Source: Diphasiastrum complanatum (taxonomy: Eukaryota; Streptophyta; Lycopodiopsida; Lycopodiales; Lycopodiaceae). From it: a stretch of DNA of 64,000 bases. Each line of letters starts with the position of its first letter. The stretch's first letter is position 1. A program made the translations under genes and the position numbers. The stretch covers positions 66,592,941-66,656,940 of the forward strand of contig CM055097.1 in NCBI GenBank assembly GCA_029204225.1, written 5' to 3'. Shown here one piece after another: positions 54,345 to 63,344 of this stretch. The notes under the pieces are model-generated. The model saw nothing but the letters and a program-made list of their open reading frames with translations, made no database searches and had not been told where the DNA came from.

Positions 54345-56516
54345 TCATCCACAGTTTGTCCCATTCCCTGCAGCATCTCCATCAAGCTGCAGCTGCTGGG
54401 CTGGGTGGTGGGTGCCATTTTGTAGTTTTGACAAGATGGACGAGAAGCGAGGCTCTTTGTGAGTCTCGTCATGTAGAGCGTTCTCCAGATCGTCCCGGAA
54501 ACCTTCCACCATCTCCACAACTTTAAGCACGTGGGTGCTGCTCAGTTGCTCGCAGCAGCTCTTAGCCCAGGTGTGTGCTGTCCGAATGCAGTTTCTGATA
54601 TCGCGACCATTCAGCTCGTGCTCACAAAACCTGCCCAATTCATCACAATCAATGGTAAGGCCAGCGCGTCCCAGAAAGTTGCCCCAAACCTTGGCACGTT
54701 CGGCAGAGGAGAGGGGGTGATAGCGCAAAAACATGGAGATTCGCGAGCAGAAGGCATCATCAAAGGCCATCACGCGGTTGGTGGTGAGAAATAGCACACC
54801 CCGGTAGTACTCAAGGAGGCGCAGAAAGATGCCAGTCATAGTAGTGCGCAACGGGTCGCCACCCGAAGCTCGCTGTTCTAGATAGATATCCGCCTCATCC
54901 AGGAGGAGGACAGCACGCCAGGAGGATGCAATGTCCAAGATCTGAAGAAGTTTGGATTCGAGATCACCTGGTGTTGAGCCCAATTCTGAAGCGCTAACAG
55001 GCCAGAGCGGTCGGTGCAGCTTCTCTGCAACAGATTCCGCAGTAAGGGTTTTTCCTGTGCCAGGCGGACCATAGCAGAGGAAAATACAGCCTTCCCCCTT
55101 GTTGGATATGAAGTCTATCTGCTGAGTCCTGTTTGTTGTGGCAGATATACTGTTTGCTGGCTCTGGGCCTCCTATGTACTGGGTCACTAGCCCAAGAATC
55201 ATGTTCTTTTGCGCCTCATTCTTTATCACCAAATGGCGCTCAAAGGCGTAATCATCAAATGAGATTTCACTGAACCCAGTGACTTGGAAGCAACCCCACT
55301 GCTTTAGGCTGAAGGAGAATCCATACACTATGGCAGGAGCGAGCATCAGGCCTTCGTCCTCTGGCTCATCAGTGGATATACAAGTCTCGCAGGAAGTAGG
55401 TGGCCGTGCATAATTCATGGGGTACCCGGGATTCATCCTCGCAAAGCTCCACAAATCAATCATCACGCGACCATCGGCCTTATGTTTCAAAATTTGTCTG
55501 CAATTTGTCCCAGGAATGAAATCGAGGCGCAGAAGGGAGCCCTCAAATTGCATGAAGCAATGAGGTTGCGTTGAGAGCTTATAGAACTTGTGGCCATTAG
55601 CTAGGAACACAGATTCCATCCGTTCCCGTTGCTCAACAAACCTCATTGGGCGTACAGGGAGCGAAGTGAAGGGGCGCTCATTCTTGAATTCTGGAATGGT
55701 GCGCTCTATCATGCACTTGCGGTAGCTTTGGCCATTGTAGTCCATCACGTCTAGCTCCACATGAAGATTCTTTCCAGTCATATCTTTGTGGTACCACAGC
55801 CCATGGACGATGGCACACACCTGCTCACCAGACATGTTGCAATGGTAGAGGACCTTCTGTCCAGGAGTAAGAAAAGCCCACAGCATTTCCCAAGAGGTGG
55901 TGCCCTCGCGCTGCATCCGTTCATAGTGCACCAATGTGTCTTTGTATTCCATCTCAAGAAAGCGCATCAAATGGCTCAGATGCAGCCTCGCAGCTTTGTC
56001 TCCAGTTTCTGGGAGTTGATAGTTGCGTAGTTTGTCAATCGCGAGAAAGAGCTCTTCACCTTTGATTCTTGGCTTCTCCAGAAACACTTGCTTGTTGAAA
56101 GGCAAGCAATCTTTGACAATTCCGATGAGGTAGGATGAGAAGAGGGTGACCCAGACTTTATCTGGCCAGCCTTCTTGTCGCTCGTAGACCACTTCGAACG
56201 GAATTTGTTTCGACTCCTCTTTATCTGAAGTGGTTCTCAGCTTGCGCTCACGATTCAAGTTAATGCGCGAATACCACTCATCGTAAGCTGGCCATTCCCA
56301 GTCAGGATCCGTTACCTCCTTCTTCTTCGTCTCCTTTTTGTTTAGATCCCCTCCAGAGTCTGCCTCTTCCTCATTGCTTTCTTCCTCTTCTTTCTCTTTC
56401 TTCTTCTTCTTGCTGCTTTCCTCAGGCTTGAGCTTCTTTTGTCCTCTCAGGGTTCCCAGCTGATAAGCTGAGGCCAGCAAGCACATCAAAACCCCCAAAA
56501 CAATCAAAGGATCCAT
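54345..56516 (-). CDS. Membrane-anchored AAA ATPase, intronless, fungal-type architecture
   Basis: 723 aa in one exon, clearly more GC-rich than its surroundings. Residues about 2-22 (DPLIVLGVLMCLLASAY) form a membrane anchor or signal anchor. 30-70 is a Lys/Glu-rich coiled stretch. About 100-430 is an N-terminal domain (WAFLTPGQKVLYHCNMSGEQ, MIDLWSFARMNPGYP) resembling, from memory, the DUF7025-type domain common in fungal AAA proteins. The AAA module has Walker A GPPGTGKTLTAE (about 481-488), Walker B AVLLLDEADIYLEQR (about 535-543), sensor-1 VLFLTTNRV and an Arg-finger-like FCSRISMFLRY. All ATPase residues are intact, so it is probably functional; substrate unknown. Start chosen as first Met, preceded by a plausible 5' UTR. 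Confidence 0.85.
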   Translation of the reverse strand: MDPLIVLGVLMCLLASAYQLGTLRGQKKLKPEESSKKKKKEKEEEESNEEEADSGGDLNKKETKKKEVTDPDWEWPAYDEWYSRINLNRERKLRTTSDKEESKQIPFEVVYERQEGWPDKVWVTLFSSYLIGIVKDCLPFNKQVFLEKPRIKGEELFLAIDKLRNYQLPETGDKAARLHLSHLMRFLEMEYKDTLVHYERMQREGTTSWEMLWAFLTPGQKVLYHCNMSGEQVCAIVHGLWYHKDMTGKNLHVELDVMDYNGQSYRKCMIERTIPEFKNERPFTSLPVRPMRFVEQRERMESVFLANGHKFYKLSTQPHCFMQFEGSLLRLDFIPGTNCRQILKHKADGRVMIDLWSFARMNPGYPMNYARPPTSCETCISTDEPEDEGLMLAPAIVYGFSFSLKQWGCFQVTGFSEISFDDYAFERHLVIKNEAQKNMILGLVTQYIGGPEPANSISATTNRTQQIDFISNKGEGCIFLCYGPPGTGKTLTAESVAEKLHRPLWPVSASELGSTPGDLESKLLQILDIASSWRAVLLLDEADIYLEQRASGGDPLRTTMTGIFLRLLEYYRGVLFLTTNRVMAFDDAFCSRISMFLRYHPLSSAERAKVWGNFLGRAGLTIDCDELGRFCEHELNGRDIRNCIRTAHTWAKSCCEQLSSTHVLKVVEMVEGFRDDLENALHDETHKEPRFSSILSKLQNGTHHPAQQLQLDGDAAGNGTNCG

Positions 56517-56617
56517 TATCTCTCAAACACACCCCCCTCCCCCCTCCTCCACCAGCAGCTGCTCAAATGCTGACGCAAAACAAACTTACGATTGAGCGAG
56601 CAGCACAAGCTAGGCGC

Positions 56618-56630
56618 TGCTCTTATACTA
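56618..56630 (-). promoter_or_regulatory. Possible TATA box of the AAA gene
   Basis: Minus strand AGTATAAGAGC, about 105 bp upstream of the start codon, with a GCAGCGCC-rich stretch after it. Position fits a core promoter with a 70-80 bp 5' UTR. Confidence 0.4.
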
Positions 56631-56639
56631 CTACGATTC

Positions 56640-57569
56640 ACTGAGTAACAAACACCCAATTGAATTTATTTAATATGCAAAATGCCAAATTCACCATAAT
56701 GCAAGACTTGTTTCAAAGCAAATGAAACTCGCTTTCATAGATCACTTAAAATCTAAAAAGTTTTATATAGAGGATCTAGGTATAGACATGGATACCGCCT
56801 TGAAAACTCGAATGAACTATGTTATCACTTGTCATTGACACATTTGATCACTTTTTTATTGAAAGGTAAGTTGGCCTTAAAAAATTGTGTTTTTACAAAC
56901 GGCACAACCCATTGAAATATTTCTATAAGAAATGCATGATATTTGAAGAATTGATTAAATTTTCTTGTTTCTAGAATTGGAACAAAACATTAACATATTC
57001 TCATAAGAAATAAACAATCTTTAAAGCATTGATCAGTTGGGCTTTGATAGGCACTAGTAGTGGTTCCAAAAAGTATGTAGTATTATAATGTAAAAAGAAG
57101 GTTCTATTGCAACCATATCATAGAGATTTGATAAATTCTTGTGTGGGGCTTTAAAGGCCTAGTCTAAGGGCCTTCCGCCCTGGGAGGGCCCTAGGCAAAA
57201 GGGCCATGGGCCCATGTTCAAGGCGTTAGTTTGAGGCCAGGGCCCTAGCAAGATTACAGGCTTGAGGCCCTTGAGCCTTCCCCCACATAATGACCATATT
57301 TGAATTCTCTTTGAAATATCTTTTTACAATATTTTTAGACTTTTTTACTTTATCAAATTTTTTCAGATGACTTTTCTTTTGAAATTTTTGGGTTTCTACA
57401 TAATGACCAAATGCAAAACAAAATTTCATTTCTTTTTTTAGAATTTTGCATTGGTTTTATATATGTCGACATTATATGTGCATGGAAAGCATATCACAGG
57501 ATGCCACATGGCACATGCAAATTTTGTCGAAAGGTACGTGCGCCATGCGATGGCCCATTATTGGCTATC
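56640..57569. other. Unassigned spacer
   Basis: No gene. 57165-57230 is a local GC-rich patch with repeated GGGCC words in an otherwise AT-rich stretch. Confidence 0.4.
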
Positions 57570-57585
57570 TGTGAAGGATTCCAGA

Positions 57586-58152
57586 TCATTCAAGATCCAA
57601 GATCTCATCAATGCTTGATCTCGATCTTCCATAAAGGTTAGTGAATACAATGTCACCAATGTCACCATCATAAATCAAAAGATAGATTCCAAACTTTCCA
57701 TCCAACATGAAGTAGAGTAGGTGAAGATGAGTATGAAACGTAATAAATCCAGCCCTCTTGAGTCCATAACATACCTCAATAAGCTCACCAATGAGATTTC
57801 TCTTGCCTTGAAGAAATTGCCTCTCGATTTGCTCCATGTAGTCTTCTCCAACCAACCTTTTGCCATCTTGATCATGAGTGATCAATTCATAATCATAGAA
57901 TCCTTTGAGTTGATGAAGAGATGTGAGATCCATGCGTTGGATCTTCCCAAGAACCAATCTTCCATTGCTCTTTCCTTCATAAGACTCCCTCTTAATGATT
58001 GCATCATAAAAAGTAGATACCTCAAAAACATTAGAAGCCATGAAAAAAATGATTAGTATCTTCAACATAAGGATGATTGATGTACTCTTTTTTTTCAAAC
58101 AAGAAATTCTACTCAATGTTTTAGGTAATGACTCATATGATAATGCTATCAT
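57586..58152 (-). CDS. NAG copy 2 tail frame (cargo 2), unknown
   Basis: 188 codons. The first ~50 residues (SYESLPKTLSRISCLKKKST, IILMLKILIIFFMASNVFEV) are shared with copy 1. The remainder (RESYEGKSNGRLVLGKIQRM, LTSLHQLKGFYDYELITHDQ, DGKRLVGEDYMEQIERQFLQ, GKRNLIGELIEVCYGLKRAG) is absent from copies 1 and 3. It reads like a folded protein rather than random sequence, but I cannot name a family. It ends at the LTR terminus. Confidence 0.5.
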   Translation of the reverse strand: MIALSYESLPKTLSRISCLKKKSTSIILMLKILIIFFMASNVFEVSTFYDAIIKRESYEGKSNGRLVLGKIQRMDLTSLHQLKGFYDYELITHDQDGKRLVGEDYMEQIERQFLQGKRNLIGELIEVCYGLKRAGFITFHTHLHLLYFMLDGKFGIYLLIYDGDIGDIVFTNLYGRSRSSIDEILDLE

Positions 58153-58494
58153 TCACAATGACATCATTCAAAGTACATCCTACTTTGAACTCTTCACATA
58201 CTTTGCTTCTTCTTGACTTGTGATTATCTCCCTCACCAAGTCTCTTGATAGAACCATTTGATCTACTCTCTTTATGAACACATGTGACTCCACTTGCTGC
58301 AAAAATGACTTTCTTGGACTCATCACAAAAGAATGTAGAAGAACCATCTCCTTCATGAATGCACCTAGCAACATCTTTTGATATATGATCAAAGAAATCA
58401 TTAACAACAATCATTTCCAAGGAAGAACCTTCACCTCCATTGATGAAGTTAGCTCTTTTGTTACCTTATGCATGCTTGCACTTGCCATGAAGAA

Positions 58495-59490
58495 TCATTG
58501 AAACACCATCATTATCCTCAAGACTAGCCAAGTTAGCACAAAGATGAACATCTCCAAGAAGCATATTAGATCTTGACCTAGATTTAGCATAAGAAAGCTT
58601 TTTAGACTTTGCATAAGATCCACCAATCTTATTGATGCTAAAAGGTAACTTTGGAAATCTGAGACCAATCTCCTTTTCCATTCCATCTTTTTGTTAGCCA
58701 TTACAAAAGCATCAAGCTTCAAAAGTCTACCTTGTCTATTGCCCCTAGCAACCAAGATTTCTTCCTTTGTAATGAAACAAGCATCACCACCAAACTTTAC
58801 CATGTATCCTTTTTCTATCATTTGACCAACACTTAGCAAATTCTTTGAAAGTGAAGGAATGTAAAGAACACCATCAAGTCTTGATTTCCTATTAGTAGAG
58901 AGACAAATAGGAACTGAACCAATACCTTCAATCACACACTCACCACCATTGGCCATGTGAATTGCTTTCTTGGCTCCATCATAAGTGACCAAATAAGTAA
59001 AGAACTCCTTGTGACTAGTCATGTGTGAACTAGCTCCACTATCAATCCACCATGAATCTTTGTCACCTTCACTTGATATTGGACTTGAAGAACACATCAA
59101 AAGAGAATCACCACCACCTAGATCCTCATCATTAGTAGTAAAGTTGATTTGCTTGCTACCTTCATCTCTTTGCTTCTTCAAACATTCATTTTCAAAATGC
59201 CCTTTGATTCCACAGTAAAAGCATTTCAACTTAGACTTATCTTTCTTTTTGCCAAAGGAAGAAGTCTCACCTTGATCTTGCCCTTTAGACCACTTGCCTT
59301 TGCCTTTGCACTTGAACTTGCCTTTGATGAACATATACTCCTCTTCATATTGAGATGTTGATGTAGATCCACCTCCTCTTGATTGAAGCCTATACTCCTC
59401 ATTCACCAAGATCTCATGCAAATCCACAGTACTTGGCAAAGTCTTTTGAATAGCAAAACTTTGAACAAGATTAGCCTGATCATCCAACAA
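58495..59490 (-). CDS. NAG copy 2 gag C-terminus, zinc knuckle and protease
   Basis: 331 open codons: VQSFAIQKTLPSTVDLHEIL, LVNEEYRLQSRGGGSTS, Lys-rich linker with KWSKGQDQGETSS (Trp where copy 1 has a stop), CFYCGIKGHFENEC (intact CCHC), WWIDSGASSHMTSHKEFF, VLYIPSLSKNLLSVGQMIEKGYM. The frame slips near 58690 into the unknown segment's alternative frame. It shows the undamaged version of residues broken in copy 1. Confidence 0.8.
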   Translation of the reverse strand: MLDDQANLVQSFAIQKTLPSTVDLHEILVNEEYRLQSRGGGSTSTSQYEEEYMFIKGKFKCKGKGKWSKGQDQGETSSFGKKKDKSKLKCFYCGIKGHFENECLKKQRDEGSKQINFTTNDEDLGGGDSLLMCSSSPISSEGDKDSWWIDSGASSHMTSHKEFFTYLVTYDGAKKAIHMANGGECVIEGIGSVPICLSTNRKSRLDGVLYIPSLSKNLLSVGQMIEKGYMVKFGGDACFITKEEILVARGNRQGRLLKLDAFVMANKKMEWKRRLVSDFQSYLLASIRLVDLMQSLKSFLMLNLGQDLICFLEMFIFVLTWLVLRIMMVFQ

Positions 59491-59678
59491 TCCATTAAGT
59501 ATAACTTGAACAATTCTACCTCCTTAATGCTTTCATCAATACATGCTAACTCATCATTTAATGCTTTAACCCTCAAAACAAAAGCATAAGTACTCTCATC
59601 CTTCTTTTGCAAACTTTGAAAGATTTGTCTCCTAAGAGTAAGCACTCTTGATGTAGACTTGGATTCATAAAGTTTCAT

Positions 59679-59829
59679 TCCCACACTTTCCAAAAGTGTT
59701 TATTGAATGTATTTTAAACTAATATAACTTCATATAGTTTATCTCTAAGTCTAAAATGAGTTTTGGCCTCATATTGACGATTGACCAAAATATGACTAAA
59801 CTAGACTAAACTAGTTGAAATCTCTCACA
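59679..59829 (-). repeat. NAG LTR, 5' portion, between copies 2 and 3
   Basis: Corresponds to 9550-9701 of the copy 1 LTR. The TGTGAGAGA terminus at 59829 is intact, following the end of the copy 3 tail; the other end is cut in mid-LTR and joined to copy 2 gag. Confidence 0.85.
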
Positions 59830-60415
59830 CTCCTAGTTTTGGCATAGTTTTGACAATAGAACTTTGATCCAACTTTAGAATGATCTCCATACTAAGTATA
59901 GATCTCCTTTCTAAGGTTCTAAAGTATCTTTCATAATTGATATAGAGAATAGTGTCCAAATTGGATGCTTCACTATCTCTTACATCAATTTTACACATCA
60001 AGATATAACTAGAACACGAAAAACCAAATAGAATGTGAATGAAATGATTCCTCCATGTTTCAAACTTTGAACTCTCTGGAAAATTACAGCAACCAAACAA
60101 TAAATGTGAGTGATGACCATTTGCTTGCTTGTCTCCTCCAATTTTGTCCTTTCTTGATATGTCTCCACCATAGAATTCCATGAATGAGCCTCCATCTCCA
60201 TCTTGCCACAAGAAACCATCAAACCTTGGAAATACATTAGTAGGTGAGTACATTAGTGATGCAAATCCAGCACCACATGACTCCATAAACCAAGTAGGTT
60301 GCACTAGTCCATCTTCAAGATCTACTTGACACAAGAAAATGACCATGAATTCACCAAAAACTGACAATCTCCAAGTATTGGCACCAAGTAGCTCAACACT
60401 TGAGAACTTAGCCAT
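59825..60415 (-). CDS. NAG copy 3 tail frame (cargo 3), unknown
   Basis: 196 open codons: MAKFSSVELLGANTWRLSVF, GEFMVIFLCQVDLEDGLVQP, TWFMESCGAGFASLMYSPTN, FPRFDGFLWQDGDGGSFMEF, then a Cys/His-rich middle (GHHSHLLFGCCNFPESSKFE) and ILYINYERYFRTLERRSILS. The stop overlaps the LTR start. It has a Met near the junction with the conserved segment. Not present in copies 1 or 2 and not recognised; it could be a captured host exon set or random open sequence. Confidence 0.45.
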   Translation of the reverse strand: MAKFSSVELLGANTWRLSVFGEFMVIFLCQVDLEDGLVQPTWFMESCGAGFASLMYSPTNVFPRFDGFLWQDGDGGSFMEFYGGDISRKDKIGGDKQANGHHSHLLFGCCNFPESSKFETWRNHFIHILFGFSCSSYILMCKIDVRDSEASNLDTILYINYERYFRTLERRSILSMEIILKLDQSSIVKTMPKLGV

Positions 60416-60455
60416 GGATGAGTGACATAATGAACCCCCATTAGCTTCATTTTGA

Positions 60456-61176
60456 TCAAATGATTGAAGTACTCTCTTTTTTCAAACAAGAACTTCTACT
60501 CAATGTTTTAGCTAATGACTCATATGATAATGATTCTTCCTCACTATCATTCACAATGACATCATTCAAAGTACATCCTACTTTGAACTCTTCACATACT
60601 TCTCTTCTTCTTGACTTGTGACTATCTCCCTCACCAAGTCTCTTGATAGAACCATTTGATCTACTCTCTATATGAAGACATGTGACTCCACTTGCTGGAA
60701 AAAAAAATGACTTTCTTGGAATCATAACAAAAGAATGTAGAAGAACCATCTCCTTCATGCATGCACCTAGCAACATCTTTTTCCATATGATCAAAGAAAT
60801 CATTAACAACAATATTTTCCAAGGAAGAACCTTCACCTCCATTGATGAAGTTAGCTCTTTCCTTACCTTTTGCATGCTTGGACTTTCCATGAAGAACCAT
60901 TGAAACACTATCATTATCCTCAAGACTAGCCAAGTTAGCACAAAGATGAACATCTTCAAGAAGCATATTAGATCTTAACCTAGATCTAGCATAAGGAAGC
61001 TTTTTAGAATTTGCATAAGATCCACCAATCTTATTGATTCTAAAAGGAAATCTCCTTTTCCATTCTATCCTTTTTGTTAGCCATAACAAAAGCATCAAGC
61101 TTGAAAAGTCTACCTTGTCTATTGCCCCTAGCAACCAAGATTTCTTCCTTTGTAATAAAACAAGCATCACCAGCAA
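60456..61176 (-). pseudogene. NAG copy 3 conserved unknown segment
   Basis: Two overlapping frames give the same landmarks as copy 1: IGGSYANSKKLPYARSRLRS, EDVHLCANLASLEDNDSVSM, IVVNDFFDHMEKDVARC, RSNGSIKRLGEGDSHKSRRR, CEEFKVGCTLNDVIVNDSEE. A short insertion in an A-run near 60700 shifts the frame. Differences from copy 1 are few. Confidence 0.75.
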
Positions 61177-61913
61177 AATTTACCATGTATCCTTTCTCTA
61201 TCATTTGACCAACACTTAGCAAATTCTTTAAAAGTGAAGGAATGTAAAGAACACCATCAAGTATTGCTTTCCTATTAGAAGAGAGACAAATAGGAATTGA
61301 ACCAATACCTTCAATCACACACTCACCACCATTGGCCATGTGAATTGTTTTCTTGGCTCCATCATAAGTGACCAAAGAAGTAAAGAACTCCTTGTGACTA
61401 TTATATGTGAACTAGCTCCACTATCAATCCACCGTGAATCTTTGCCAACCTTCACTTGATATTGGGCCTGAAAAACACATCAAAAGAGAATCACCACCAC
61501 CTAGATCCTCATCATTAGTAGTAAAGTTGATTTGCTTGCTACCTTCATCTCTTTGCTTCTTCAAACATTCATTAGCAAAATGCCCTTTGATTCCACAATA
61601 AAAGCATTTTAACTTAGACTTATCTTTCTTTTTGCCAAAAGAGGAAGTCTCACCTTGATCTTTCCCTCCGATGAGACCTTCTTAAAGGACCAAAAATTGT
61701 CTAATTCTGGTAAACCAAGTGTGAAATCGGAATTGATCAAGTATATAACCCTATATTGAGTTTTGGCCTACAAAATATCAATTCTACACATGCAAAAATG
61801 CTGATTTTTTAGTAGAGATCAATCTAGCATGCTCTAGCATTGGTAACTCCTCCAAATCTTTGCTAAAGATGGCTGATCCTTTCATAACCTGAAACACAAT
61901 AGCTCGGATACCA

Positions 61914-62378
61914 TGTGAAGGAAATCATTCAAGATCCAATCCATGTCCCAAATCTCTGGTTACAATAAGGAGCAAACCAACAATCCTGCCAATGTAGAAA
62001 AATCAGCATCTACATACAAAATGAGATGCAAACTAGAAGAGATATTGATCAAACATGAACCAGAACATAAAATATGTTTTCTATCCATACAATTACAGAA
62101 CCCTACTATATTTCACACGTGTGAAACCGAAAATACCAAAGTATGAACATTCTACACACAAGATTGCAAGATATCACCAAGATAGTGCACCAACGAGTAG
62201 TAAAACCCAAAGAGAACCATGTATAATGATGAAATGAGAGATAGAAGAGAGAAGATGTGTCTCTCCATGAGTTACATCCTTTTATAGAGTGTACAAACCC
62301 CATTTGGCCACTTGGCTTTCCCTCCAAAATGTAAACCCTACTATTTTTGGGTCTAGATTCAATGTACCCAAAGTTCAA
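61914..62378 (-). repeat. NAG copy 3 5' LTR, truncated at its outer end
   Basis: Matches 9057-9516 of the copy 1 LTR, from the TCACA terminus next to the PBS to about AAGTTCAA at 62378; the outer ~180 bp are missing. Contains TATA-like TCTATAAAAGG (about 62279-62289, minus) and CACACGTGTG at 62114-62123. Confidence 0.85.
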
Positions 62379-63340
62379 CATACAAAGAGTTTATTTCAGA
62401 GGAGTTTGTTTCTAAAGAACAATAGAAATAGTTACAATCTAAGGTACACCACCATCCAAAAGTAGCCCTAGCCAATGTGCAATCTAAACAAGATAAGTCA
62501 TTTGATGACCTAAAATGTTTTATTTTCACGTTGACTAAAGGCACAAGATCTACTACTCCTTAGTTGTTTACACCTGGCACTATCCAGTTCTCGATTCCTC
62601 TTGTAGCAGCTCTAATTATAGGAAAGTATGTTATTAGAGTCTAACCCCAACATCCTCAAAGACTTAAAATTGCCAACTTATAATGGGGAAGAAAAAGATA
62701 TAAATATTTGTGAAACACTGCCAAAATTTGCAAATCTAGCTTAAGTAAACTATGTAAATATGCACACATGTGAGGCTATGGTGCCATGTACTCTAGAATA
62801 GGCTAGATCATGCTCATAGGGTTGATCAAGTTTGTTTGGTGATGATTCCTACATTGTAGGACCAAATCCTTAAATTCAAGGAGTAGGCTGATCAATCTAG
62901 CCACCAACATGGCATAACTCAAGGGTCAGTCTAGAATGGCAAACTGGGGCAAAAATGCTCTATCATCTTCCTTATTACATGCTGGATTTTCACCTAACTC
63001 AAGATGGGGAAGAGCTTTTCTATGTACTATCACCTCTCCATAGTAATGGCTCAGAATATTTTTGAGAGCTAACTGGCTATCTCGACGTCTACCACTATGT
63101 ACTTTGCTTTTTTTTTTATCTAAATGAAATCTAAGTATTCTAAACTTTATTTGTTATCCACATGCCATGATGAAGGTTGTACCACACGTGTGGGGGCTAG
63201 ATCTTCATAATGATCAATTATTTATGATTTCTCAGAAGTATCTTCTTGCACATCGTCCAAAAAGGCATGAGATTCATTAAAAACAATTTATGAATCCAAT
63301 AACACTTCTAGAGTACTCATGATTAGAAATCAAATTTTTC
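62379..63340. other. Unassigned
   Basis: No recognised gene. Plus-strand translation from 62640 (LKDLKLPTYNGEEKDINICE) vaguely recalls retrotransposon gag openings but breaks quickly. CACACGTGTG occurs at 63183-63192. Confidence 0.35.
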
Positions 63341-63344
63341 AAAG

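Larger units (their letters stand above)
57570..59676 (-). mobile_element. NAG copy 2 (gag C-part, protease, unknown segment, cargo 2, LTR terminus)
   Basis: From 59676 leftwards: gag lacking its N-terminal third (YESKSTSRVLTLRRQIFQSLQ), zinc knuckle CFYCGIKGHFENEC, protease WWIDSGASSHMTS, the conserved unknown segment (58681-58133) and a distinct tail frame (58152-57586). The last 32 bp (57570-57601) equal the 3' terminus of the NAG LTR, so most of the 3' LTR is deleted. The right end joins, in mid-gag, the LTR piece of copy 3. Confidence 0.83.
59825..61913 (-). mobile_element. NAG copy 3 (leader, gag largely deleted, protease, unknown segment, cargo 3)
   Basis: From the PBS (61902-61913, one mismatch, minus) the leader is followed at about 61675 directly by the zinc knuckle region; nearly the whole gag is missing. 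Protease (VLYIPSLLKNLLSVGQM; DSGAS region frame-damaged near 61400) and the unknown segment (60960-60456) follow. After the shared SSCLKKESTSII the sequence turns into a different 196-codon tail (60415-59825). Confidence 0.82.

Noticed and set aside
57165-57230. GGGCC-rich palindromic patch
   Set aside because: Low-complexity GC-rich words without a defined stem or period; no further support for a function.
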